Source: Anaerolineae bacterium (lineage in GTDB: Bacteria; Chloroflexota; Anaerolineae; Anaerolineales; E44-bin32). From it: a stretch of 15,987 bases of DNA. The translations under genes were made by a program, and so were the position numbers. The stretch's first letter is position 1. The number at the start of each line of letters is the position of its first letter. Under the pieces are notes generated by a model. That model worked only from the letters and a program-made list of their open reading frames with translations. It made no database searches and had not been told where the DNA came from. Positions 8,501 to 14,647 of the stretch are shown here, in pieces. The stretch lies in NCBI GenBank assembly GCA_030598885.1, contig JAUVOZ010000028.1, forward strand, positions 1-15,987. The letters are read 5' to 3'.

Positions 8501-8670
8501 ATCCTTACCGCGATGATACAAATTTATGGTTCCTTGAAGCACTCGGACGCTTAGGGAGACGAAGCGAAGTCGTCACCCACTATCAGCGTTACATTCGGTT
8601 GCTGGCAGATGAACTTGGTATCGATCCGCCAGAACCCGTTCGCGAGCTTTATGCTCGCTTGATCGATTGA
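5518..8670 (+). CDS. MalT-like ATPase / TPR / BTAD-domain transcriptional activator
   Basis: A 1050-residue multidomain cytoplasmic regulator. The N-terminal STAND-type ATPase has a Walker A motif at about 44-52 (TPAGYGKTT) and a Walker B at about 128-134 (FVIVLDD). A long helical region from about 360 to 770 has TPR-like repeats, including YNNLAYDAHLQGSYEEALELY. The C terminus has a winged-helix OmpR-like domain at about 825-915 (LADHQRVDRDVLLEIFWP, LHTAVYNLRREL). It is followed by a bacterial transcriptional activator domain (BTAD) at about 915-1050, ending in a TPR-like stretch with LADELGIDPPEPV. Such proteins sense a ligand or partner through the TPR/ATPase part and bind direct repeats. 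The gene lies just upstream of a repeat-rich promoter region and the 9057-9853 gene pair, its most likely target. Confidence 0.9.
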   Translation: MAKHDTVLRHAITPPAFDQTKLHRERLVDLIHANIPRKLIVIATPAGYGKTTLLADFSAHTEIPVCWVRLTEADRDVIRFVTVLTASLQRRFRRLGGQLDLERLADSSPQTIARVLAEIIDAQVSETFVIVLDDIHLINRSKATTAFLDAFLEVQPEQVTILVAGREVLEVSLARLMAEGGLAGFGPQDLALTRSELVELAVSQGGFELNQQEATRLLEETRGWITGVVLSGKLAGSGLGMLAQDPRPMVYEYLASVVLNRQPDDLRRFMLDSSVFHVMTAEGCDYLLQQNLSNRFLRRLVRGGMFVTVTDETPRTYEYHPQFRQFLLQLLESADRRKFRKLLVRAADYLAQHGSYEHAVQLYSNAGASGRAAALTEKRAEEMYQSGRWLTLESWSKKLDEVQSSAPKVFLYLTASYAEQGNLEAAESALQRGREMLTSGSSKSTQAYAEILRGHIALFRGKYEEVLEAVESAEQLLSPRGSRQRKAFCRQLRAWTFVRNGDLLAAETIIQEAVDLLNQPAQRNAQASALINLSNIQIALGKTAEAHATTMKAHEILLLVGGPIKLAVSYNNLAYDAHLQGSYEEALELYNEGLKYARQAASPAREANILFGQADLFVDLDLALQAAELYGQGLTLAAQQEDISRTRYGCIQTSVLHRRRGGSALAHEWLGRAIALEEGSDPPAGVTIQLGALEATAKPRRAQDTFSRLLQEGMGLDAGERTLALYFRARAALTAGDIDQSQVILEQALDWCGGNGTEQILAGELGFDSDFRDFARSRLGAHPMLSVVLRRIDTMRAVAQRYQEAPDDVDTAARIVLSALGESSVQCQDKRLTDLKPLAREVLFHLADHQRVDRDVLLEIFWPHHPPGRQVANLHTAVYNLRRELGRDIILHEVPIYCLNPELLIEYDVLRFERAATIAEGLPPGDPRKMFALTEAINSYGGSFLPEFSSDWVLERRRDLELRYLDLLAYHAQEALVRDQPLRAINTLRQALQIDPYRDDTNLWFLEALGRLGRRSEVVTHYQRYIRLLADELGIDPPEPVRELYARLID

Positions 8671-8672
8671 GT

Positions 8673-8869
8673 TGAGAGGGAACAGACGTAACATATCCTT
8701 GCTAGATAACGGGTCAAGTTAAACTCATCAACAATCTCTCCAGTGATAAGTAATAGTCGTTAACTATCAGAGAGGTGTTCAAGGCATAGGATCAGAAGAT
8801 GCAATGTAACCACTATGCCGTTGAGAATCCGTTGAGAATCTTGATGTATCCTACCCATGAGAGGGAACA
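8673..8869 (+). repeat. 12-bp direct repeat pair (TGAGAGGGAACA) flanking the intergenic control region
   Basis: TGAGAGGGAACA occurs at 8673-8684, just after the activator stop codon, and again at 8858-8869. The spacing is 185 bases. The first copy is preceded by GT, giving a GTTGAGA that matches the heptamer repeated at 8820 and 8831. Between the copies is a weak interrupted hairpin (CTCTC 8736-8740 with GAGAG 8770-8774). No gene is supported in 8671-8889. Confidence 0.55.
8819..8840 (+). promoter_or_regulatory. Tandem 11-bp direct repeat, candidate BTAD/SARP activator binding site
   Basis: CGTTGAGAATC is repeated twice with no gap, so the heptamer GTTGAGA recurs with an 11-bp period. BTAD/SARP-type activators with an OmpR-like winged helix are known to bind heptamer direct repeats at this period next to or over the -35 region. 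The activator gene ends 150 bases upstream. A weak -10 candidate, TATCCT, is at 8847-8852. Binding is inferred, not shown. Confidence 0.5.
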
Positions 8870-8889
8870 AAAGATTGAAGGAGGTTGCC

Positions 8890-8934
8890 ATGGTCAGCAA
8901 TCGCTGCCCAAGAGATGGCTGGTTGGTAGACTAA
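8890..8934 (+). CDS. 14-residue candidate leader peptide
   Basis: A short ORF encoding MVSNRCPRDGWLVD. It is preceded by a perfect Shine-Dalgarno AAGGAGG at 8878-8884, five bases before the ATG. A near-ideal ribosome site on such a short frame is unlikely to be chance. It lies upstream of an intrinsic terminator and a two-gene unit, as attenuation leader peptides do. Codons 5-7 contain TCGCTGCC, which is exactly complementary to the 5' arm of the terminator. No run of one amino acid is present, so the sensed signal is not obvious. It could instead be a small functional peptide. Confidence 0.45.
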   Translation: MVSNRCPRDGWLVD

Positions 8935-8942
8935 TCTAAACC

Positions 8943-8971
8943 GTGTCATCGGGCAACTCAGTTAATATAAT
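8943..8971 (+). promoter_or_regulatory. Weak promoter candidate just before the terminator
   Basis: TATAAT at 8966-8971 has a poor -35 match, GTGTCA at 8943-8948, with a 17-base spacer. Transcription would start near 8978, immediately before the terminator hairpin, so most transcripts would stop after about 37 bases. It may be an AT-rich coincidence. Confidence 0.3.
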
Positions 8972-8982
8972 TTGAAACGCCT

Positions 8983-9014
8983 GGCAGCGAGGTAGTTTCT
9001 CGTTGCCTTTTTTT
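8983..9014 (+). terminator. Intrinsic terminator in the leader of the 9057-9853 unit
   Basis: GGCAGCGAG (8983-8991) pairs with CTCGTTGCC (8999-9007), nine pairs with one G-U, around a 7-base loop, followed by seven Ts (9008-9014). It sits 42 bases before the ATG at 9057. Both arms have alternative partners upstream: 8901-8908 for the 5' arm and 8952-8957 for the 3' arm. It could therefore be a regulated attenuator as well as the end of the activator transcript. Confidence 0.78.
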
Positions 9015-9056
9015 GTTAAATAAGTATGAAGCTTTCTTAGCACAAGGAGGTTCCAA

Positions 9057-9347
9057 ATGAGTATGCAAGCACTAAATCAGCTAGTGGCTCGTTCCATTAT
9101 CGACCCAAGCGTGGTTCAATCTTTTTCTGCGGGTCGTATGGAGGAAGTGATTTCAGAATTAGATTTTTCGAACGACATGCAAAAGCGTCTCACACGTTTG
9201 GAAGCCAAATCCTGGGCAGAGTACGCAGTGATTGCCTATCGGTATGTGAAGGCTGCTGAAGAGGTTACAGTTCGCATTCAGCTGCCCTCCCCGCTCGAGG
9301 GATTGCTGCCTGGCCAAGATCGAACTGAGGATGAACAAGCGGCATGA
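9057..9347 (+). CDS. Small helical protein resembling the NHLP/Os1348 RiPP-precursor clan
   Basis: A 96-residue protein with a strong ribosome site (AAGGAGG, 9044-9050). The N-terminal part (ALNQLVARSIIDPSVVQSF, then a helix ending in a turn and LTRLEAKSWAEY) resembles short proteins of the nitrile-hydratase-leader-like/Os1348 clan, many of which are RiPP precursors. There is no clear Gly-Gly cleavage site, the C-terminal tail is acidic and Pro/Gly-rich, and there is no Cys for thioether chemistry. No RiPP-modifying enzyme is in the window. The assignment rests on pattern similarity only. The stop overlaps the next gene by ATGA, so the two products probably work together. Confidence 0.55.
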   Translation: MSMQALNQLVARSIIDPSVVQSFSAGRMEEVISELDFSNDMQKRLTRLEAKSWAEYAVIAYRYVKAAEEVTVRIQLPSPLEGLLPGQDRTEDEQAA

Positions 9348-9853
9348 TCCCCATCACACGAGAAGAGCGCCAGTGGTTCTTGCGCAATTTGGCACAAGGA
9401 CTCGTGGACTATATGGGAGTCGTTGAACCACCGGTGCCTGTGGAAGATTTGCTTAGGAATCCACCGCCATTGTACGATTCCGACTTCGGCGTAGTGGACA
9501 TGTACTCCAATTTGTGGGACGCCACATTCGCTCGCCCTCCCAGCCAGAGAGGGAGCATCTTTGTGCGGATTGACCTTGAACCGGAGGAGCGACGTTTCGT
9601 ACTTGCCCGCGAGACGTTAAGTGCTTTGATTACCAGTAAACACGGTCGTGCTATGGGCCTCTTTGACCTGTTGTTACCAAATTTACGTGAGTCGGCGGAG
9701 TACTTCGCAAGTTGCCTACTGGCTCCTACGTCTCTTATCGGTGCTTATCATGAGCAAGGTGGGCGTGGACGTGGAGTTGCCAGGACATTTCGCATTCCCC
9801 AAAGCATTGCCCTGCGATGTTGGGAGGACTTCGCCACGATTAATAACAAATGA
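9344..9853 (+). CDS. ImmA/IrrE-like protein lacking the zinc-binding HExxH motif
   Basis: A 169-residue cytoplasmic protein. Its layout recalls ImmA/IrrE (DUF955) metallopeptidases: an N-terminal VPVEDLL region, a strand-rich middle, a helix RRFVLARETLSAL at 83-95 where the family has RFTLAHELGH, and ESAEYFASCLLAP at 116-128 where it has the E..AN.FAA.LLMP helix. The two His of HExxH are replaced by Arg and Ala, leaving only the Glu (E90), so peptidase activity is unlikely. It may act as a binding or regulatory module. It overlaps the upstream small gene by 4 bases and is followed by a strong terminator. Family assignment is moderate and rests on motif spacing. Confidence 0.55.
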   Translation: MIPITREERQWFLRNLAQGLVDYMGVVEPPVPVEDLLRNPPPLYDSDFGVVDMYSNLWDATFARPPSQRGSIFVRIDLEPEERRFVLARETLSALITSKHGRAMGLFDLLLPNLRESAEYFASCLLAPTSLIGAYHEQGGRGRGVARTFRIPQSIALRCWEDFATINNK

Positions 9854-9877
9854 TGATTCTGAGTTGTTATGTGCCAG

Positions 9878-9915
9878 GGAGCCGGCTCATTGGCCGGCTC
9901 CTATGTTTTGTTAAA
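9878..9915 (+). terminator. Intrinsic terminator after the 9057-9853 unit
   Basis: GGAGCCGGC (9878-9886) and GCCGGCTCC (9893-9901) form a perfect 9-bp GC-rich stem with a 6-base loop. A T-rich stretch follows (TATGTTTTGTT). It starts 25 bases after the stop codon at 9853. Confidence 0.8.
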
Positions 9916-10005
9916 CAGACGGTTGGGAGTGTTTGTAAGACCTGTTCATCACCAGGAATTGATGGCATCTACCTTGCACCACATAGCATAACAGCAGACA
10001 ATATG

Positions 10006-10011
10006 TATAAT
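10006..10011 (+). promoter_or_regulatory. -10 element upstream of the TolB-like/M23 unit
   Basis: A perfect TATAAT ends 23 bases before the GTG start at 10035. No good -35 element is seen 16-18 bases upstream, so this is a partial promoter call. It follows the terminator at 9878-9915, consistent with a new transcription unit. Confidence 0.4.
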
Positions 10012-10034
10012 TGCAGCCTTGAGGTAGGCGTTTC

Positions 10035-11915
10035 GTGACGGAAAATAAATCTGATATGAAACCTCGACGGGATTTCCCCAGTCGACATTGGGGCGTTTGG
10101 GGATTCCGGCTTTTCCTATTTCTAACTCTGATCGTCGTCGGCGGGTTGGGTTGGGCAGGGGTTCTCGTGCAAGCAGAACTTCACTCCGCCCAGGTCGACC
10201 CTACGTTAAACGCATTGGCTACCTCACTAGGCCATACAGCCACGCCGAGCATCACTGCATCCCTTGCACCACCCTCGGCTACCTTTACCGTTGTTCCTAC
10301 TCGCTCCACATCTATGGGTTCATTAGTCTATGCAGCCCGAGCAGCCGGACGGACTCATCTTTGGGCTTATATACTAGGCGATGTATCTCCGGTGCAGCTC
10401 ACTTACGGCGAATGGGATGACCGTTATCCCGCAATCAGTCCTGATGGTGCGTTCATCGCATTTTCATCGAATCGCGCAGGGGCTTGGGATCTCTTTCTGC
10501 TGGAAATAAGAACAGGGGAACTACACCGTTTGACGGATACGCCTGGCTTTGAGAGCTATCCAACCTGGTCCCCAGATGGGCTTTGGCTGGCCTGTGAGAC
10601 TTACTATGGTGGCGATTTTAATATCTGGATCATTCCAATTGATGGTGGGCAATCTCCAATACAGCTAACTAGTCACCCTGCAGCGGATACTTCCCCAGCG
10701 TGGGATCCGAAGGGTCGACGCATCGCATTTATTTCTGACCGGGATGGAAACCCAGATGTCTTCATTGCTAATTTGGAACATCCGGGCGACCGTTTCCATA
10801 ATCTCACAAATACCCCACAAATAGCCGAGACAGGCCCAGTTTTCAGTCCTGATGGTTCCCGACTGGCTTATTCGGTGCTCTCAAACGGTTTAGATCTGAT
10901 CCTGATACAGGACCTTGAAGATCTCGATCACCCGCCTGTGCAAGTGAGTCAAGGTCGATTTGTTGCATGGTCACCGGATGGGCAAAATATCACCGCTGTA
11001 CTGCGTAATCCGAATGAAACCAATATCAAGAATTATTCGCTGAGTGATAAAGGGATGGCGTCGCTCGGTTTCCCCCTAGCCAACGGGATCTCAAGTCTTA
11101 ATTGGACCAGTAGTGGTCTACCGGGTGAGCTATTCACATCTGGGGTTACTGTGCTTACTCCAACACCTCTCTATGTGTTAACCAACAATCCAGATGGCTC
11201 GGGTCGTTTCTTGCTGGTCGATCTCCCCGATGTTTCAGCTCCTCATTCCTCCCTTTCAGATGCAGTGGATGAAGCCTTCAACGCGCTAAGGGTACGAACT
11301 GCTGAGGAAATTGGATGGGATTTTCTGGTCAGCCTGGAAAATGCCTTTGTCGGGTTGAACGATCCGCTCCCTCCAGGATATGCCTATAACGATTGGCTCT
11401 ATACTGGGAGAGCCTTTACCTTTAACCAAGCTGCGATCCAAGCCGGGTGGGTTGAACTTGTTCGAGAGGACTTCGGCGGTCAAACTTATTGGCGAGTCTT
11501 TGTGCGAGCTGGTCTTCAGGATGGTTCGCTTGGAGAACCATTACGCTACCTTCCATGGGATTTTACCACCCGGCACAATGGTGACCATCAGGCTTATGAT
11601 CAAGGTGGATCACCACGCGAGCAGATCCCACAGGGCTATTATGTAGATTTCACTCAGCTGGCATCAGATTATGGATTTGAGCGACTTCCAGCCCTGGCTA
11701 ACTGGCGTACGTTCTACCCAAGTGCGCGGTTTAATGAATTTGTGTTTACCAGTGGTCTCGATTGGACGACGGCCATGTTACAGATATATCCCGCTTCGGC
11801 GATTGTGACACCAACACCTTTTCGTACCCCAACGCCCACACCGACACGTACGCCAAGGCCAACAGCTACACCATGGTGGTGGCGGTGGCGTACGCCAACC
11901 CCCATCTCTCCATGA
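10035..11915 (+). CDS. Membrane-anchored TolB-like beta-propeller (PD40 repeat) protein
   Basis: A 626-residue protein starting with GTG, with AGG six bases upstream. Residues 24-45 form one hydrophobic segment after a basic N terminus, so it is probably an anchored or exported protein facing outward. A Ser/Thr/Pro linker follows. About five PD40/TolB repeats lie at roughly 110-330, recognisable as YPAISPDGAFIAFSSNR, YPTWSPDG, SPAWDPKG and VFSPDGSRLAYS. An unassigned globular domain follows at about 410-585. The C-terminal tail is a Thr-Pro repeat with an odd WWWRWR cluster, a style seen in cell-surface proteins of Chloroflexota. The stop overlaps the start of the M23 lipoprotein gene (ATGA), so the two are likely cotranslated and both act at the envelope. 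The ligand is unknown. Confidence 0.8.
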   Translation: MTENKSDMKPRRDFPSRHWGVWGFRLFLFLTLIVVGGLGWAGVLVQAELHSAQVDPTLNALATSLGHTATPSITASLAPPSATFTVVPTRSTSMGSLVYAARAAGRTHLWAYILGDVSPVQLTYGEWDDRYPAISPDGAFIAFSSNRAGAWDLFLLEIRTGELHRLTDTPGFESYPTWSPDGLWLACETYYGGDFNIWIIPIDGGQSPIQLTSHPAADTSPAWDPKGRRIAFISDRDGNPDVFIANLEHPGDRFHNLTNTPQIAETGPVFSPDGSRLAYSVLSNGLDLILIQDLEDLDHPPVQVSQGRFVAWSPDGQNITAVLRNPNETNIKNYSLSDKGMASLGFPLANGISSLNWTSSGLPGELFTSGVTVLTPTPLYVLTNNPDGSGRFLLVDLPDVSAPHSSLSDAVDEAFNALRVRTAEEIGWDFLVSLENAFVGLNDPLPPGYAYNDWLYTGRAFTFNQAAIQAGWVELVREDFGGQTYWRVFVRAGLQDGSLGEPLRYLPWDFTTRHNGDHQAYDQGGSPREQIPQGYYVDFTQLASDYGFERLPALANWRTFYPSARFNEFVFTSGLDWTTAMLQIYPASAIVTPTPFRTPTPTPTRTPRPTATPWWWRWRTPTPISP

Positions 11916-13003
11916 ACAACCTTCGATGTGTCATCGCCTGGGCAATCCTGATCGGGAGCTTTGTCCTCACGGCTTGTGGGACCACTTCCGAGTTAGCGCC
12001 AGCAGAAGAAGGTTTATTCGAGGAGGAAGCGAACGATCAAGAACCAGATATTATCGCTGTGGCGACATTGACACTGGGTGAGAGTTCATCCGGAGCATCT
12101 ATAGCAACCCCCTTTCTGCTGGATTTTCCCACAGTGGTTCCATATTCCACCTCGGTTTGGCGTCCACCACCCTATCCCGCCCCTTGGGCTATCCGACCGA
12201 ACGATCATTTTATATTCAGCCGCCCTATTCCTTCTGGAGAAGTGAATTGGCCGAACCCAAGTTATCGCTATGGATGCACCTTGTTTGGAGAAGAAAATAT
12301 CCATACCGGGGTGGATCTAAGTGCCGCCCGAGGAACGCCCGTCCTTGCTGCCGGCTCGGGTGAGGTGGTATGGGCAGGGTATGGACTTTACCGGGGCACA
12401 TATGATGAAACCGATCCCTATGGACTGGCGGTCGCCATCCTGCATGACTTTGGCTACCAAGGACAAAAGCTTTATTCCATTTATGCTCACATGCAATCGA
12501 TCTGTGTGTGGGAAGGGCAAAGGGTCCAGACTGGTGAAACGATTGGGACGGTGGGTGATACAGGTCATGCAACCGGTCCACATCTGCACTTCGAGGTTCG
12601 ATTGGGTGATAATCGTTATTGGAACACCCGTAATCCTGAACTCTGGATTGTACCTTCTGAGGGGTGGGGTGTATTAGCAGGACGTTTAAAGGATACGATT
12701 GGCAAATTTCTTCCTGAGCAACTGGTTCAAATATTTTCCTTAGAGACCGGTCAGCGATGGGATGTATGGTCCTATGTCGAAGGAACAGTCCACTCCGATG
12801 ACTTCTACAAAGAAAATTTTGTGATCAGCGATTTACCCGCTGGACCATACGAGGTGCGTATCGACTTCGTCGGACGCACTTTTACTGCTCAATTCTTACT
12901 CCACCCAGGGCAGACGAACTTACTTGTTTTTCGCGGGCGTTATGGTTTTGTCATCGAGCCCACGCCGACACCGGTTAATCTATCCGAGCCTCCAGATCTT
13001 TAA
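11912..13003 (+). CDS. M23-family (LytM-like) metallopeptidase lipoprotein
   Basis: A 363-residue exported zinc endopeptidase of the LytM/lysostaphin type, normally acting on peptidoglycan cross-links. The start ATG at 11912 overlaps the preceding stop and gives a classic lipoprotein signal peptide with lipobox LTAC (Cys22). The frame is open further upstream to 11762, but that would put 50 residues over the preceding gene and bury the signal peptide. Catalytic-domain residues are intact: H131 and D135 in HTGVD, H193 in YAHM, and H224 and H226 in HLHFEV. A C-terminal beta-sandwich-like region of about 100 residues (about 255-350) may bind the wall or a partner. No ribosome site precedes the ATG, so translation probably depends on coupling. 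Confidence 0.88.
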   Translation: MNNLRCVIAWAILIGSFVLTACGTTSELAPAEEGLFEEEANDQEPDIIAVATLTLGESSSGASIATPFLLDFPTVVPYSTSVWRPPPYPAPWAIRPNDHFIFSRPIPSGEVNWPNPSYRYGCTLFGEENIHTGVDLSAARGTPVLAAGSGEVVWAGYGLYRGTYDETDPYGLAVAILHDFGYQGQKLYSIYAHMQSICVWEGQRVQTGETIGTVGDTGHATGPHLHFEVRLGDNRYWNTRNPELWIVPSEGWGVLAGRLKDTIGKFLPEQLVQIFSLETGQRWDVWSYVEGTVHSDDFYKENFVISDLPAGPYEVRIDFVGRTFTAQFLLHPGQTNLLVFRGRYGFVIEPTPTPVNLSEPPDL

Positions 13004-13021
13004 TCTGTTCGGGAGGGTTCC

Positions 13022-14581
13022 ATGCGGCTGAGCCGTCTCTTCGGGCGTACCCTTCGTCAGTTGCCGCCCAGGGTTGATCCTTGGACTGCGCTTGCACTCA
13101 GAGCAGCGATCGCTCGCTTGGTGGACGACCAGGTTGTCCTGCTCCCCCTTGGCGAACGGGTTCTTGCTCGCTTAGCAACTTCTCTCCGCTCGATTTCGCC
13201 AGAAGCTCAAGCAGTGATACTGCCACCTGGATTTCCGGAGCAAGAGTTGGGGCGAGTCCTTCAGGCTGAGATCCAATCTTATCGACAATTGCCAGTAACC
13301 TTACTTGCTCGTCATGCCGTGCGGTTTCCCGGTTTGCCTAAAGGACTGGCTCGACCTGGGTGGTGTACGACTCTTCAGTGGGCAGTGGCGTCTGCCTCCG
13401 AAGATGAGCTCATAAATCTTGGTCGTCGTTGGCTGGAGAGTGTTGATGCTTGGTGGTCGTTGGTTGGGCTAGCACCGCGGCGATTGGAATGGCAACCGGG
13501 TTGTCCGGGATGGATACAAGAAGTAGAGGCGGGACCAGAAGAGTTGCTTACCTGTCACGGGTGTGGATATGCTGCCAGCCAAGCGGCAGCACGGTTCGAA
13601 CAACAGCCTGTCCCGAGTGAGGCTCTGGAGGAGATGAATCTGGTCTCCACGCCTGGCGCAGATACCATCCGTGACCTGGCACATATGCTGTCTATTCCTG
13701 AGTCGAAGACCATCAAGGCGGTCTTCATGACAGCCGACGATGGCCGGCTTGTGTTTGCAGTGTTGCGAGGGGATTTGGAGATCAGCATCTCAAAGTTGGT
13801 GCATGCAACCAAATGTCTTTCACTCCGTCCTGCGATTGAAGAAGAAATTCGAGCATGGGGAGCAGAACCGGGATACGCCAGTCCGGTCGGATTGAAGAGA
13901 GTGGTTGATCCGGTTGAGCAGGGGTTGATAATCATCGGTGATCCCTCAATTGAGCAGGGTACCAATTTTGTGGCTGGGGCCAATAAACCGGACTTTCATT
14001 TCCAAGGGGTTAATTATCCACGCGATTTTTCGGTAGATATGATTGCCGACATAGCCGCAGCAAGGGAGGGGGACAACTGTCCGGAATGTGGTAAACCATT
14101 GGTGGCAAATAATGGGATATATCTGGGATGCTGGAAACCGTCGCCAATTTCCATCCAGTATGCCAACCAGGACGGTCGTGACCGGGAAGGGTATGTAGGT
14201 CTGGGTACGTTATTACTGGAGCCTATCCTGGCTACGCTTCTTGCTGTACACCATGATGATCAAGGCATTATTTGGCCGGCAAGGGTTGCACCTTATGACG
14301 TTCATGTTGTCGAAATACGCTGCTCAGAAGAGGCGGTTGTAGTTTCCCGGGAGTTGGAGGCAACTGGCTTGAGTGTACTGTTCGATGATCGCAAGGTTTC
14401 ACCTGGGGTTAAGTTTACCGATGCTGATCTTATTGGCTGTCCACTCCGGATCACCGTCAGCCGACGCAGTCTAAAAAATGGGGGTGTTGAGCTCTCCATC
14501 CGGGGTGAGGAGGACCGCCGGATCATCCCGCTTGAGGGAATTGGCGATATCATTTCCACTCGCATTACTGAAATTATGTAA
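13022..14581 (+). CDS. Prolyl-tRNA synthetase paralogue with degraded catalytic motifs, editing domain retained
   Basis: A 519-residue protein aligning by eye to bacterial ProRS from end to end. A motif-1-like stretch is at about 38-58 (LLPLGERVLARL). The CHGCGYAASQAA segment precedes the inserted YbaK-like editing domain, at about 205-345, with KTIKAVFM and the GYASPVGL loop. CPECGKPL follows, and the anticodon-binding domain begins at GIIWPARVAPYDVHVV. The class II core is eroded. Motif 2 (normally FRDE...R.REF) is replaced by a tract around RPGWCTTLQWAV. Motif 3 (normally GIGVSRL with invariant Arg) reads VGLGTLLLEP with no Arg. It is probably unable to activate proline and may be a tRNA-binding editing or regulatory factor. 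A GGGAGGG lies just before the ATG. No other ProRS is in the window. Confidence 0.8.
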   Translation: MRLSRLFGRTLRQLPPRVDPWTALALRAAIARLVDDQVVLLPLGERVLARLATSLRSISPEAQAVILPPGFPEQELGRVLQAEIQSYRQLPVTLLARHAVRFPGLPKGLARPGWCTTLQWAVASASEDELINLGRRWLESVDAWWSLVGLAPRRLEWQPGCPGWIQEVEAGPEELLTCHGCGYAASQAAARFEQQPVPSEALEEMNLVSTPGADTIRDLAHMLSIPESKTIKAVFMTADDGRLVFAVLRGDLEISISKLVHATKCLSLRPAIEEEIRAWGAEPGYASPVGLKRVVDPVEQGLIIIGDPSIEQGTNFVAGANKPDFHFQGVNYPRDFSVDMIADIAAAREGDNCPECGKPLVANNGIYLGCWKPSPISIQYANQDGRDREGYVGLGTLLLEPILATLLAVHHDDQGIIWPARVAPYDVHVVEIRCSEEAVVVSRELEATGLSVLFDDRKVSPGVKFTDADLIGCPLRITVSRRSLKNGGVELSIRGEEDRRIIPLEGIGDIISTRITEIM

Positions 14582-14588
14582 AGTATTC

Positions 14589-14618
14589 TTGACAGCCAAC
14601 TCACGGCTGTGCTATCCT
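14589..14618 (+). promoter_or_regulatory. Promoter of the metallo-beta-lactamase-fold gene
   Basis: A perfect -35 TTGACA (14589-14594), an 18-base spacer and TATCCT (14613-14618) place the transcription start near 14625, about 23 bases before the ATG at 14648. This rules against the upstream in-frame GTG at 14609, which would lie before the transcript start. Confidence 0.65.
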
Positions 14619-14647
14619 TCCGCTCAGGGCAACTTAGTGGAGGGATC

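Noticed and set aside
8736..8774. Interrupted hairpin CTCTC/GATA with TATC/GAGAG in the intergenic control region
   Set aside because: The pairing is short and asymmetric with a 16-base loop, too weak to call as a separate RNA or operator.
11762..11911. Upstream extension of the M23 peptidase frame
   Set aside because: It would overlap the TolB-like gene by about 150 bases and bury the lipoprotein signal peptide that starts at the ATG at 11912.
14609..14647. GTG start for the metallo-beta-lactamase-fold gene
   Set aside because: It lies on the -10 element of a good promoter and has no ribosome site. The ATG at 14648 has GGAGGG and matches the usual family N terminus.
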